A stretch of 64,000 nt of DNA from Siphonodentalium dalli. Its lineage: Eukaryota > Mollusca > Scaphopoda > Gadilida > Siphonodentaliidae. The notes below the pieces were generated by a model. That model worked only from the letters and a program-made list of their open reading frames with translations. It ran no database searches and had not been told where the DNA came from. The stretch's first letter is position 1; every line of letters starts with the position of its first letter. Both the position numbers and the translations under genes were made by a program. The DNA is taken from NCBI GenBank assembly GCA_032622095.1, contig CP136062.1:166286090-166350089 (forward strand), given 5' to 3'. Shown here one piece after another: positions 34,845 through 43,880 of this stretch.

Positions 34845-37800
34845 CTGCAAATATAATCAGCAAATGTTAGTCTGATACTCAATGGGCTACTGACGCTACT
34901 CTCATGTTCCCAAAAAAAAGATATGTATGTTAATTTGATTGTGACGACTATTAAAGACATATTATGGACTTGTTCTGGTCTGTGAAATTGATAAGTTAAT
35001 ACTTATGTGATATGGCAACTTGGGTAATGTAGCATTCAACTAATGTCGGCAAAAAAATTCAAGAAATCAACCAAACCACTCCATAAAAAACATTGTCTGA
35101 ACTACGCTCAATTGTAAATATTTAAATCTCGATTCGGGATGCAACTTTTGGCGATTATTTTAAATTTCTATTTTATCACCCTACCGAGTGTTTCACATCA
35201 CTTTAAATTGATGAGGCCGCTAGTATTAGTATCTGCGTTTGCCCATTCATTACTCAATGTAAAAACTTTGGGTATGTAGGTTGTCAAATATATATTTTTT
35301 TATTTTCTTCATTTGAAACCTGAATTTTGTCTTTAAGATATCCCAACTTTGTCCCCACATCCGGTTGTAACTAGCAATCTGATTGGCTACAAAGCAATGT
35401 TTAAATCACCATGTCCCCCATCACCCTTGACAGCGGGGTATAAGAGAACATGCGTGAAACATTGGGGTATATAAGCACATGAAACATCGGGGGTATATGA
35501 ATGACCCTTGAACTGGCAGTTTCCACCAATTTGCTTCAGCATGCCGAGTTTAACGTCACCCGATGCCGGATCCATAGGTCGGCTACTGAATTATTCTTAT
35601 TGGTGTGAATTAATCTGAGAACATACAAAAAGCAACTTAAATTAAAGTGGCATGGATATTGTTGTGGGGACAAAATCATTATCTCTGGCAACATCGGGGG
35701 TATATGGATATTTAAAACCTGGATGTCTCTTTTTGAACTCCCTTGGCCCCGCCTAGGGGTTGAAAGTCGACATCCAGGTATTAAATCTTCATATACCCCC
35801 GATGTTGCCGAAGATAACTAATAATAATCATATCAGATAAATGTATTATCTTTAAAGCCAATTAACCCTTCCATGACTGGAGCTTCCTGAAATTTTACGA
35901 AAACCCTGTGCTAATGCATTCTCTTGTATATGCCTCGCATAAGAGAGTACAATGGCCTAACAATATTTACCTTGACCTTGTAAGCCAGTTCATTCTCTTA
36001 TATGTGGTGTAGGGAGCTTCACATAAATATGAGAATGCATTGGCACAGGATCTTTAATGCTGCACCAGCACAGCTCCCATCATGAAAGGGTTAAACTGAA
36101 CACCTACCTTCTTCCAAAGTATTGAACTTGGTGGAGCAGCTCCTTCCTGATAGGCAAACAATTGGTATGTTGCTATATCGGCATATATGTCATGAGTGAC
36201 CGTCATGTTCCAAGAAAGTACAATGCCTGAAATAAATTCGAGTAGACCGATTCATTGAATTATATAATGAAAACTTTGTTCAAGCTGTGGTTCCTTTATA
36301 TATCCACATGGTTTCCACTAGGGGCTGGGGAATGGGGGAAATCTCTGTCCACCAACAAACTGCATATATCTAATAGTATCTTGTAAATCAGTCGATAAAT
36401 TAAGCTCAAGTTCTGAATGTCTATGACTCTACTGTAGTATACAGTAATGCTCTAATTAATCGACCGAGAGCTTTCCGATGAATGGCAACAAGCCATATTT
36501 CCGACTAAATTCTGAAAAGTTACCCATAATTCTGCTTTGGTTAAGAGGTCGATTAATTAGAGCATTATTGTAAGTAGATAAAGTTGAAGAATCATAATTG
36601 TTTTATTTTTTAACAATTTGAAGGGTTAAGTAATGTCAGGGTGTTACATGTACATGTATTGCCATTTTTAAAAATATTTTTCAACTAGTTTTGTTCAACT
36701 ATTTCTAAAATTCACACAAGATCAACCAACATGAAAACCTGTGCACCAGTAATTTTGCAGACAAGATTTTGTGTCCAGCCTTTCAATAAATACATAGATC
36801 TATTAATATATATCATACTTATATACCTTACTCGTATTTAAATTCACGCAGTACAATTTTTCGCTCAGTTTTAAATTCGCGCACTTGTCTGCGCGAATTC
36901 AAAACTTACAAAACTATTTTTGTAAAACTAAGTCTTGTATCTGATGAAAGTTTCAGTTCTTAGTCTTTTCTGAACACATGTGTATATTAAACACGATCAC
37001 GGCAGATTCACATCCTGTAGACCATAATTGCATCATCATTTTGTTGCGTTGATGGGTTTGGCTCCAAATAATTATTATATTGAAATAGTAATGAACTGGA
37101 CATCAATGAAATAAACTCGAAAACAGAAAACCACAACCGTGAAGGCAACTGACACTTGGTTGCGGGTTGTGATGACATAGCTATCTCAGACTGTATGGTC
37201 ACAGTGTCAATCCAGGGTGGTGGATATGAGGATGTACATTCATGCACATGTAATTCTAGAATATGTGTCTTTCTTACAAGCATTTCAACATCATCGGCGG
37301 GTACCATAATTTATACGTCGCTTGTCATTTACAATGGTTTTGAATGGTGTGTATTGGTTGATCTAATGTAAATAGAGGCCTACATGTATAGGCCTAATTG
37401 TCTATTCAGTGCCCAACCTTTCGTAATGTGTGTAACTCATCAACATAACCATCGATCTTGTTTTCCCTGTAGTTAATTAGTTTAAACTCATGAGTCGTAC
37501 TATTTTTCGATCAGTTTTAAATTCATGCACCGACGGGTGCGTGAAAAATAGTATTGCGCGATTTTAAATACGAGTAAGGTAGATTTTTTTTTTTATTTCA
37601 CCTGTTTGACGTACATAAATTTTGAAGTACTTAAAGAACATGGTACTGCCATATGTATAATTCTGCATGACCATATCAATTTACAGTCACTCACCTTGGC
37701 TGACCCTGGATATTTTTAAACTAGGTTTTGGAGGAGCCAAGCGATTTACACTTGGAAGTTTTGGGTTGCTTGGTTGCACTGGTAGTGGAGAAGGGTGTTG

Positions 37801-40335
37801 TAATATGGCAACATCAGGAGATTTATGCTGAAATAAGAAGAAATATTTACATTCACTTGATAATGCTTAACAGGGGTCTATACACTAAATCCGACCATTT
37901 ATGGGACCATCTCCTTTTATACTCAATGTAATATATGCAACAAGTGAATGAATTTGAGCCATGGATTAGTGCAAAAATACACTAAATACACAAAATACAC
38001 TTGTTCTATTAACGATGCAAAAAACATGGTAATTATAATGAAAATGAAGTCATAAATATCATTTTCATTATAATAACCATGTTGTTTGCATCATTCATAG
38101 AGCACACGAGTGCATTTTGCACTAATTAATGGCTCAAATTAATTCATTTGTTGCATATATTCTGTTGAGTATAAAAGGAGATGGTCCCATAAATGGTCGG
38201 ATTTAGTGTACAGTACTCATTTAAGCTGTTCCCATAACGTTATGATAGCCACACCTACTGAGTCAAGTGTGCTTGCAAGTTTTCTCCCAATTAGCCAGTG
38301 CTCAGATTGTATTCCCATTCATATGTAAGTGACTTTTTGGGGTACAATTCTACATTGTACAGTAATGCCCTAAGTAATCGACTCCTTAACCACAGCAGAA
38401 TTATGGGTAATTTTTCAGGATTTAGTCGGAAATATGGCTGTTGCCATTCATCGGAAAGCTCTTCAATCCTATGGCAACAAGCCATATTTCCAACTAAATC
38501 CTGAAAAATTACCCATAATTCTGATGTGGTTAAGGAGTCGATTACTTAGGGCATTACTGTACATTCCCATTTTATATTGCTAACTAAATTCAAGCACAAT
38601 ATAACCCTTTCATGACAGGAGCTTTGCTGGAGCAGCATTAAAGACACTTTGCCATGCATTCTCTTAGATATGCAAGAATGCATGACTTACAAGGTCATGG
38701 TAAATATTGTTAGGCCAATATAGTCTCTTATATATGCAAGGCTCCCTATGGGAGACTCACATATATAAGAGAATGCATTGGCAGTGCTTTTACAAACTTT
38801 CAGGAAGCTCCTGTCATGGAAGGGTTAAGCACTTTTCACAGACTGCAGCCATAATAAATTCAAGGACTCGTATGTTTTATTTCAATCCTACAATGGATTG
38901 CAGACATTCATTCCATAGATGTGAAAATGGATTGTTATCTCATAACTTTTAAAGAAAAAAATGAAGTCAGTGTGTGCAAAGAAATATTACTAAAACAAAA
39001 ACATCAGATTAAAATTTCACAATATTTGAGATATTCAAGGAAAAAATTTAATTTAATTTGACTTAATTCAAGCACTTCTCAATATTAAATATGCTTCGTT
39101 TGTTGAACTTGTAATCGGACCATTTCCCACCAATTAATTAAAATCTGTCTCTTTGTCAGATTACATTTCTTGAACACCCCTCCAGATGAATAATAGACTA
39201 TTCCAATAAAACTGATGGAAGAATCCACTCAGTAAAGAAAGGGATAAGGAAGAGTCTGGTATTCAAGGACTTCTCAATGATAAAGGTAAAATCCCTGCAG
39301 CCAGGTCTGAGAATATGGTGCTGGACATTTGCAGAATGAGGTCTCCAGAGGGTGATCTTAGTGGCGCTACCCCGCACAGCGGGACAGTGTGCTAGCATCA
39401 CTAAATTCACCCTCCGATGACCTCATACTGCTTAGGCCTCATCTTGCTGAAAAGTTTCTTTATTATCGAATTAACAAGTTTTTTAGTTTCTTTAGAAACT
39501 TCTTCACAAAGTAATTTTCTTTTTTAGTTTCTCTATATCCCCAATTGGCAGACGACTCATTGCATAATCGAGGTGCCAAATTGGTGCACATCACAATATT
39601 CACCACCTGGGCGCCCGCTGTGTGGGTTTGCGTTGATAAATTCAAATTTGCAAATAGCGTGTCTGTCATTTGCAGAATGAGGTCCCCGAAGGGTGAATTT
39701 AGTGACGCTATCCTGCATGGCGAGCTAGCATCACCAAATTCACCCTCTGGGACCTCATTCTGCTGGGCCTCAACTGCTTTGGGAGTCCTAGGATCAGATT
39801 GAAATTCGCCAGTTGAAGTTTGTGATGTTCACCTGTTAGTCACCTCAATTATGCATTTTATCTTCTGCAAATTAGGGGATATAGAAACTGCCCAGAAGGG
39901 AAAAAATAACTAAAAACAATGTTAATTTTAGACTAAGATACTTCCCACAGATAAGGCCTAAGCAGAATGAGGTCTGCAGAGGGTGAATTTGGTGATGCTA
40001 GCCCACTGTGCAGGATAGCATCACTAAATTCACCCTCTGGGGACCTCATTATGCAAACGTCCGGAACCATATTCTCCGGCCTGCCTGCAGCTGTTCATTG
40101 CGCAACTTACCACAGTGATCTGTGGAGGCTTGTTCATTGGATATGGAGGAGGAGGGCCTCTAACGGGTTGTTGCGCAGGTACAGCAGTGACTGTAAATTG
40201 AGCTGGGGGTCGTGGTTGCTGCTGCGGCATTCTCATTGGTGATGGGTGTGTAACCTGTGTTGGTCTCTGTTGAACCACTTGATTCTGAGTCACCTGTTGT
40301 GGCATATGTTGTAACATTGGTGCCTGAATAAAGTG
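34683..40335 (-). CDS. ATF7IP: ATF7IP / MCAF1-like protein, C-terminal four exons (5' part missing)
   Basis: Four exons on the minus strand encode the last 212 residues. Residues 1-75 are Gln/Pro-rich ([31 protein letters not shown]). Residues 76-103 form a Pro/Ser linker. About 104-212 form a fibronectin type III domain with [51 protein letters not shown] and [10 protein letters not shown]. The [12 protein letters not shown] and YQEG...PPS stretches are characteristic of ATF7IP/MCAF1. In vertebrates ATF7IP is a nuclear partner of the H3K9 methyltransferase SETDB1, and its C-terminal FN3 contacts MBD1. The SETDB1-binding part and the rest of the N-terminus are not visible before the N gap at 43781. 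Joined segments (minus): 40335-40111, 37827-37695, 36226-36108, 34844-34683. ATF7IP and ATF7IP2 cannot be separated from this fragment. Confidence 0.92.
35340..35410. repeat. Dispersed repeat, inverted relative to 24560-24690
   Basis: GTCCCCACATCCGGTTGTAA and CTAGCAATCTGATTGGCTAC. It lies in the last ATF7IP intron. Confidence 0.7.
35683..35818. mobile_element. Foldback repeat
   Basis: GGCAACATCGGGGGTATATG and ACCTGGATGTC are inverted at the right, with a short loop CCTTGGCCCCGCC. GGGGTATAT-type pieces also occur at 35434-35505. In the last ATF7IP intron. Confidence 0.7.
35866..36090. mobile_element. piggyBac-like MITE next to an ATF7IP splice donor
   Basis: CCCTTCCATGACTGGAGC to CATCATGAAAGGG with perfect TTAA at both sides (35862-35865, 36091-36094). 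The right TTAA is 13 bp from the donor of the ATF7IP FN3 core exon (36107/36108). Confidence 0.87.
36108..36226 (-). CDS. ATF7IP: ATF7IP FN3 core exon
   Basis: A 119-bp exon, phase 1 in and phase 0 out, with acceptor TTTATTTCAG and donor GTAGGT. It encodes (G)[34 protein letters not shown] and ILWKK. The Trp of the SW motif and the Tyr of TYQLFAY are typical FN3 core residues. A piggyBac-like MITE ends 13 bp downstream of the donor. Confidence 0.94.
36442..36570. mobile_element. TA-flanked foldback, CAGTAATGC family
   Basis: CAGTAATGCTCTAATTAATC at the left and its inverted form at the right, with TA at both borders (36440-36441, 36571-36572), as in Tc1/mariner-type MITEs. Confidence 0.8.
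36826..37579. mobile_element. TA-flanked element with CCTTACTCGTATTTAAA ends
   Basis: CCTTACTCGTATTTAAA at the left is inverted at the right, with TA at both borders. Subterminal palindromes TTCGCGCACTTGTCTGCGCGAA and ATGCACCGACGGGTGCG are present. Open frames inside on both strands are not recognised. In an ATF7IP intron. Confidence 0.75.
37695..37827 (-). CDS. ATF7IP: ATF7IP linker and first FN3 strand exon
   Basis: A 133-bp exon, phase 0 in and phase 1 out, with acceptor CTTATTTCAG and donor GTGAGT. It encodes [18 protein letters not shown], then [17 protein letters not shown], which leads into the FN3 domain as in vertebrate ATF7IP. Confidence 0.9.
37883..38208. mobile_element. TA-flanked 326-bp foldback
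   Basis: CACTAAATCCGACCATTTAT and the following 140 bp are inverted almost completely, the centre being AATGAAAATGAAGTCATAAATATCATTTTC-like (about 38038-38072). TA at both borders. It starts 55 bp upstream of the acceptor of the ATF7IP linker exon (minus sense). Confidence 0.82.
38360..38559. mobile_element. Complete TA-flanked foldback, CAGTAATGC family
   Basis: CAGTAATGCCCTAAGTAATC at the left and inverted at the right, TA at both borders. Interior GGATTTAGTCGGAAATATGG also inverted. The best copy of the family in the window, 200 bp. Confidence 0.87.
38605..38824. mobile_element. piggyBac-like MITE (CCCTTTCATGAC family)
   Basis: CCCTTTCATGACAGGAGC to CTCCTGTCATGGAAGGG, followed by TTAA; the left flank is ATAA. 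The interior order is inverted relative to the other copies. Confidence 0.8.
39302..40083. mobile_element. hAT-like composite MITE (copy E) next to an ATF7IP splice donor
   Basis: Ends CAGGTCTGAGAATATGG and its inverted form, with a perfect 8-bp duplication CCTGCAGC (39294-39301, 40084-40091). The interior has three of the CAAGCCTT-family hairpins (about 39335, 39675, 39967) and two copies of the spacer, the middle copy with an AAATAGCGTGTCTGTCATTT edge. This suggests one element nested in another. The right duplication is 19 bp from the ATF7IP donor at 40110/40111. Confidence 0.82.
40111..40335 (-). CDS. ATF7IP: ATF7IP Gln/Pro-rich exon
   Basis: A 225-bp exon, phase 0 to 0, with minus-strand acceptor TTCTTCTGTTTAG and donor GTAAGT. 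Its 75 residues are Gln/Pro-rich from [14 protein letters not shown] to [10 protein letters not shown] hAT-like MITE target duplication ends 19 bp into the following intron. Confidence 0.88.
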
Positions 40336-40445
40336 CTAAACAGAAGAAAATAATTGTTAAGTGATAACTGTGTATATAGTTATATAATGGTATATATCAC
40401 ATGAAACCCCTACACTATCATTAAACAAGCAGTCACAGACAGCGG

Positions 40446-41156
40446 TATCCCCCGCCGAAATGTGCAGTTGGGGAAGTGCATTCTCAATAATGTTTGCGTT
40501 CTCAGTATACATGTGCTAAACAAGAGGTGGGATTTTATCAAAAAGCCTGGCTTGCGAACTCATTTTAGGTACTGGTCATGGGAGTGAATATACCAATAAA
40601 CAAAGTCCAAAAACTGCTGAAAATATCCGACCGGACCTGGTTTGCGAACTCCTCGTTCTAGATACTGGTCAAGTGAACACATATACCAAATATCTTTGAA
40701 ATCCGTTGAGATTTGTGGAAATGAGCCCTGTGACGTCGTCTATTTGCTAAATTTGACAAAAATAATAAACAAAGTCCAATAACTCTGGTAAAAATATCCG
40801 GCCGAACCTAGCTTGCGAACTCATTCTAGGTAATGGTCAGGTGAACTCATATACCAAATATCTTTGAAATCCGTTGACATTTGTGGAAATGAGCCCTGTG
40901 ACGTCGTCTATTTGCTATTTGGTAAATTCGACAAAAATAATAAAACAAAGTCCAATAACTCCGGTAAAAATATCTGGCCGGACCTGGCTTGCGAACTCAT
41001 TCTAGGTAATGGTCAGGTGAACTCATATACCACAAATCTTTGAAATCCATTGACATTTGTTCAAGTTATGACTCTTACAAATTCGGGAGGGATGGACGGA
41101 CGAACGGACAGAACCCATTCCTATATCCCCCGCAAATATTCAATTTGGCGGGGGAT
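40446..41156. mobile_element. Element with TATCCCCCGCC ends and internal ~175-bp tandem repeats
   Basis: TATCCCCCGCCGAA at the left, TTGGCGGGGGATA at the right. The interior holds about three tandem units sharing CAAAGTCCAATAACTC, TTGCGAACTCATTCTAGGTA and ATCTTTGAAATCCGTTGA, and ends in a GGATGGACGGACGAACGGAC run. Upstream of the visible ATF7IP exons. Confidence 0.7.
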
Positions 41157-42489
41157 AAAATGCCATTACATATTTCCTTATATCTGACTAGTGATGAATA
41201 GGCGCGTACTTCCCGGGATACTTAGCATCGCACCAACAAAATTACCATGCAGATTAATACTATTTCGAAAAGCTGCGCTTGACACCACATATTGCAAAAT
41301 GATTGCTTTGTTCATTAAAGTTAAATACTTGTCCAACTTCATTGTACTAATGAAAATAGGCACAAAAACAAAGGGGCAAATTGGGGGACCATATTTTTCA
41401 TCACCAGCGAGAGCACGCATTGCTGTCGATTATGGATGTGAAGCGTCTCAGCCAACACCGTGAATGTATGCATTTTTATTGCATTTTTCAGCTTCTTTTA
41501 AAGAGTTTGATTTGATAAAAAGGCATAAAGCTCTACTTTTTTCATGTGATATACAGGATCTTCAACTCGCTATGTTGGGATATAACTCTTTGGAGATCTT
41601 CTATATAATACTGGTCGCACAAACAATTCTCGTCAGAAAGAAAAGGGAGCAGTAAAAAGTAATGCTCATATCTCTGAAAACAAAATCATTCAACTGAGGC
41701 CAAAAAGTTGAAAGTGAACTGTATTTTGAGTTTAATCACTGAAATACCAAGTTCGATGCTGATCAAGCAATCCTGAAATTATCCGGATAATTTAATTTTC
41801 AAAGTTAAAATAACCACAGAATCAGCTGAGAACTCAGGCGAAAATAATCAGACCAAACCAAAATCATTGTTGGGTGTGAAAATTACTTTTATTGATCAAG
41901 TGTTAATTCAATTTCAATGTAACAGTCTGTTGTACAACCGAAGCACTTACAGCTTAAACATACCAAAAAGAAAAACATAGCTTTATCAGGCTTTATCTGG
42001 TTTTATCAGAAATAACATAGGGAAATATTAAATACAAGTTCAAATGTGTCTAGCTAAGATATATGGCCAATAGTGGACTTATCTATTGTAGACATCGCGT
42101 TGTGAAGCCGAATGGCAAGATGATTTATAAATTTTATTTTTGGTGGGCGATAAAAAGCACCCAGCTCAGGTCATATGTTTATGAGGCAGGTGGTGTCTGA
42201 GAAACAGATAATTAATTTTGTTTAGCAGACCTGCAAATTTGAGGTGAACGACCACGATTCAGTTTGCCTGGAGGTTACCTGTAATGAAAATTCTGGGAAC
42301 GAAAAACAGGTCGCGTCAAAGTGTAATGTAGGTCTCACAATCACTGATTCTCACCTTAATTATTGCCTAATCAAGTCCCAAAATGCAATATTCAAAATGT
42401 ATTAGTTCATTGAGTTGCCCATTATTAGTAGTTAATAATACTAGTTGTGGTGATTATAACAGTTTGTAACTCTTCTGGTAACCTATGGG

Positions 42490-42615
42490 CAGGGTTCGCG
42501 CTGCCACTTGCCAATTTGCCAATGGCAAAAATAATTCACATTTGGCAAAAAATATTTTCATTTAGCAAAAGTTTTGGCAAGTCCCTTTTTAATTCCTCAA
42601 AAATGTTGAAAAATA
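42490..42615. mobile_element. hAT-like end fragment
   Basis: CAGGGTTCGCGCTGCCACTT then TTGCCAATGGCAAAA repeats: a diverged end of the element at 42624-43454, immediately adjacent to it. Confidence 0.6.
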
Positions 42616-42623
42616 TTGGTCAA

Positions 42624-43454
42624 CAGTGTTCGCGCTGGACCGAAAAAAAGTTTAGCCAAAAGTTTAGCCAAATGAAAATTTTATTAGCCAAATGAAAAAA
42701 ACTTTAGCCAAATGTTTTTTAGTCAAATTAAAAAAAACTATGGCCAAATTAAATCATCGTTTTCTGGTCGGTTCACAATTAATGACTAAAACGTCAAATC
42801 TAACAGGCACAGGTAAAATACACAATAATTTAACTAATTTTGATGAACTAGAAATATTTGTTTATCTATCATTTATTAAAAATTTATCAATCTTTATGTG
42901 AAAGAGTGATTGGGGGGGGGGGGGGGGGGGGGGGGTAATTGCAATCTGTCATAAAAGCATGCATATTATTTTGAATGTATCGGTATTGACGACAAATAGC
43001 CACAAAATATATGTCGTGATTCACATTTGGCTGATTAAGCTATTGTCTTACACTTGGTGCTCATAAACCTTGGCCGTCATAAATACAATGTCATCATAAA
43101 CATGCATTGTGCAGGAGTCCCGTGAGTGACCAGACAGACAATGGGGGATTAGCGGATTAAATGTAAAATAATGATTTTTTTGCTGTTTTGTGCAGAGTGA
43201 CGGGTTTCCCTTTGTACTGTCCGCGATCGGGTTTCCCTTTGTACAGTCGGCGATATATTCCCACTTACGATGTTTTCGGACTAGATCGTTCACATCACAA
43301 AATTGAAAACCCACTTGCCAAAAATTCATGCTTTCAGTCTCCATTTGGGGTCAAAAAATGTTTAGCCAAAAGTTTAGCCAAATGAAATTTTTATTAGCCA
43401 AATTCAAAAAAGATTAGCCATTGGCTAATTTGGCTACCGACAGCGCGAACACTG
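42624..43454. mobile_element. hAT-like non-autonomous element with perfect TSD
   Basis: 14-bp terminal repeats CAGTGTTCGCGCTG, perfect 8-bp duplication TTGGTCAA (42616-42623, 43455-43462). Subterminal TTTAGCCAAAAGTTTAGCCA repeats are present near both ends in the same orientation. It contains a run of 24 G at 42912-42935. No transposase frame. Confidence 0.9.
42912..42935. repeat. 24-base poly-G run
   Basis: Uninterrupted G run inside the hAT-like element. The exact length is unlikely to be reliable in any assembly. Confidence 0.85.
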
Positions 43455-43780
43455 TTGGTCAATCAATACCATTCATTTCAGGAAACTCTCACAATATAAT
43501 TATATTAGTGGTGTTTTATAAGGCCTAGGAAAAGTTAGAACCTTTATTAAGATGTGCACAGTTAATCTGATAGCATTAGTATTGATGGGTGAGGGATTAC
43601 CCGTATTTAGTGTGGTGGTGGTGTTTACATACCTAATCCTCTTGGAATGTGCCCTTCTGATAAAGCAACCCTTCTGCAATTTAATTGTTCGGTGATTGGT
43701 TTATTGTTGTATGATAAACCACAAAATAAGACTCATTGTTGCGGAAAATTATACTATCAGGGATAGCATTTGGCAAATTC

Positions 43781-43880
43781 NNNNNNNNNNNNNNNNNNNN
43801 NNNNNNNNNNNNNNNNNNNNNNNNNNNNNNNNNNNNNNNNNNNNNNNNNNNNNNNNNNNNNNNNNNNNNNNNNNNNNNNN
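43781..43880. other. Assembly gap, 100 N
   Basis: Exactly 100 N. The left side is ordinary sequence upstream of the visible ATF7IP exons; the right side starts inside the G/C-run satellite. With the gap at 15022 it isolates a 28.7 kb contig carrying both genes. Confidence 0.97.

Noticed and set aside
42235-42290. Possible ATF7IP exon on - (VTSRQTESWSFTSNLQ)
   Set aside because: The acceptor is reasonable but the donor (GTCTGC) is poor and the peptide matches nothing I know.
43595-43640. Possible upstream ATF7IP exon on - (acceptor TTAAATTGCAG, donor GTATGT, 41 bp)
   Set aside because: The splice sites look good, but the only frame compatible with the next exon (40335) contains a TAG. Kept out unless transcripts support it.
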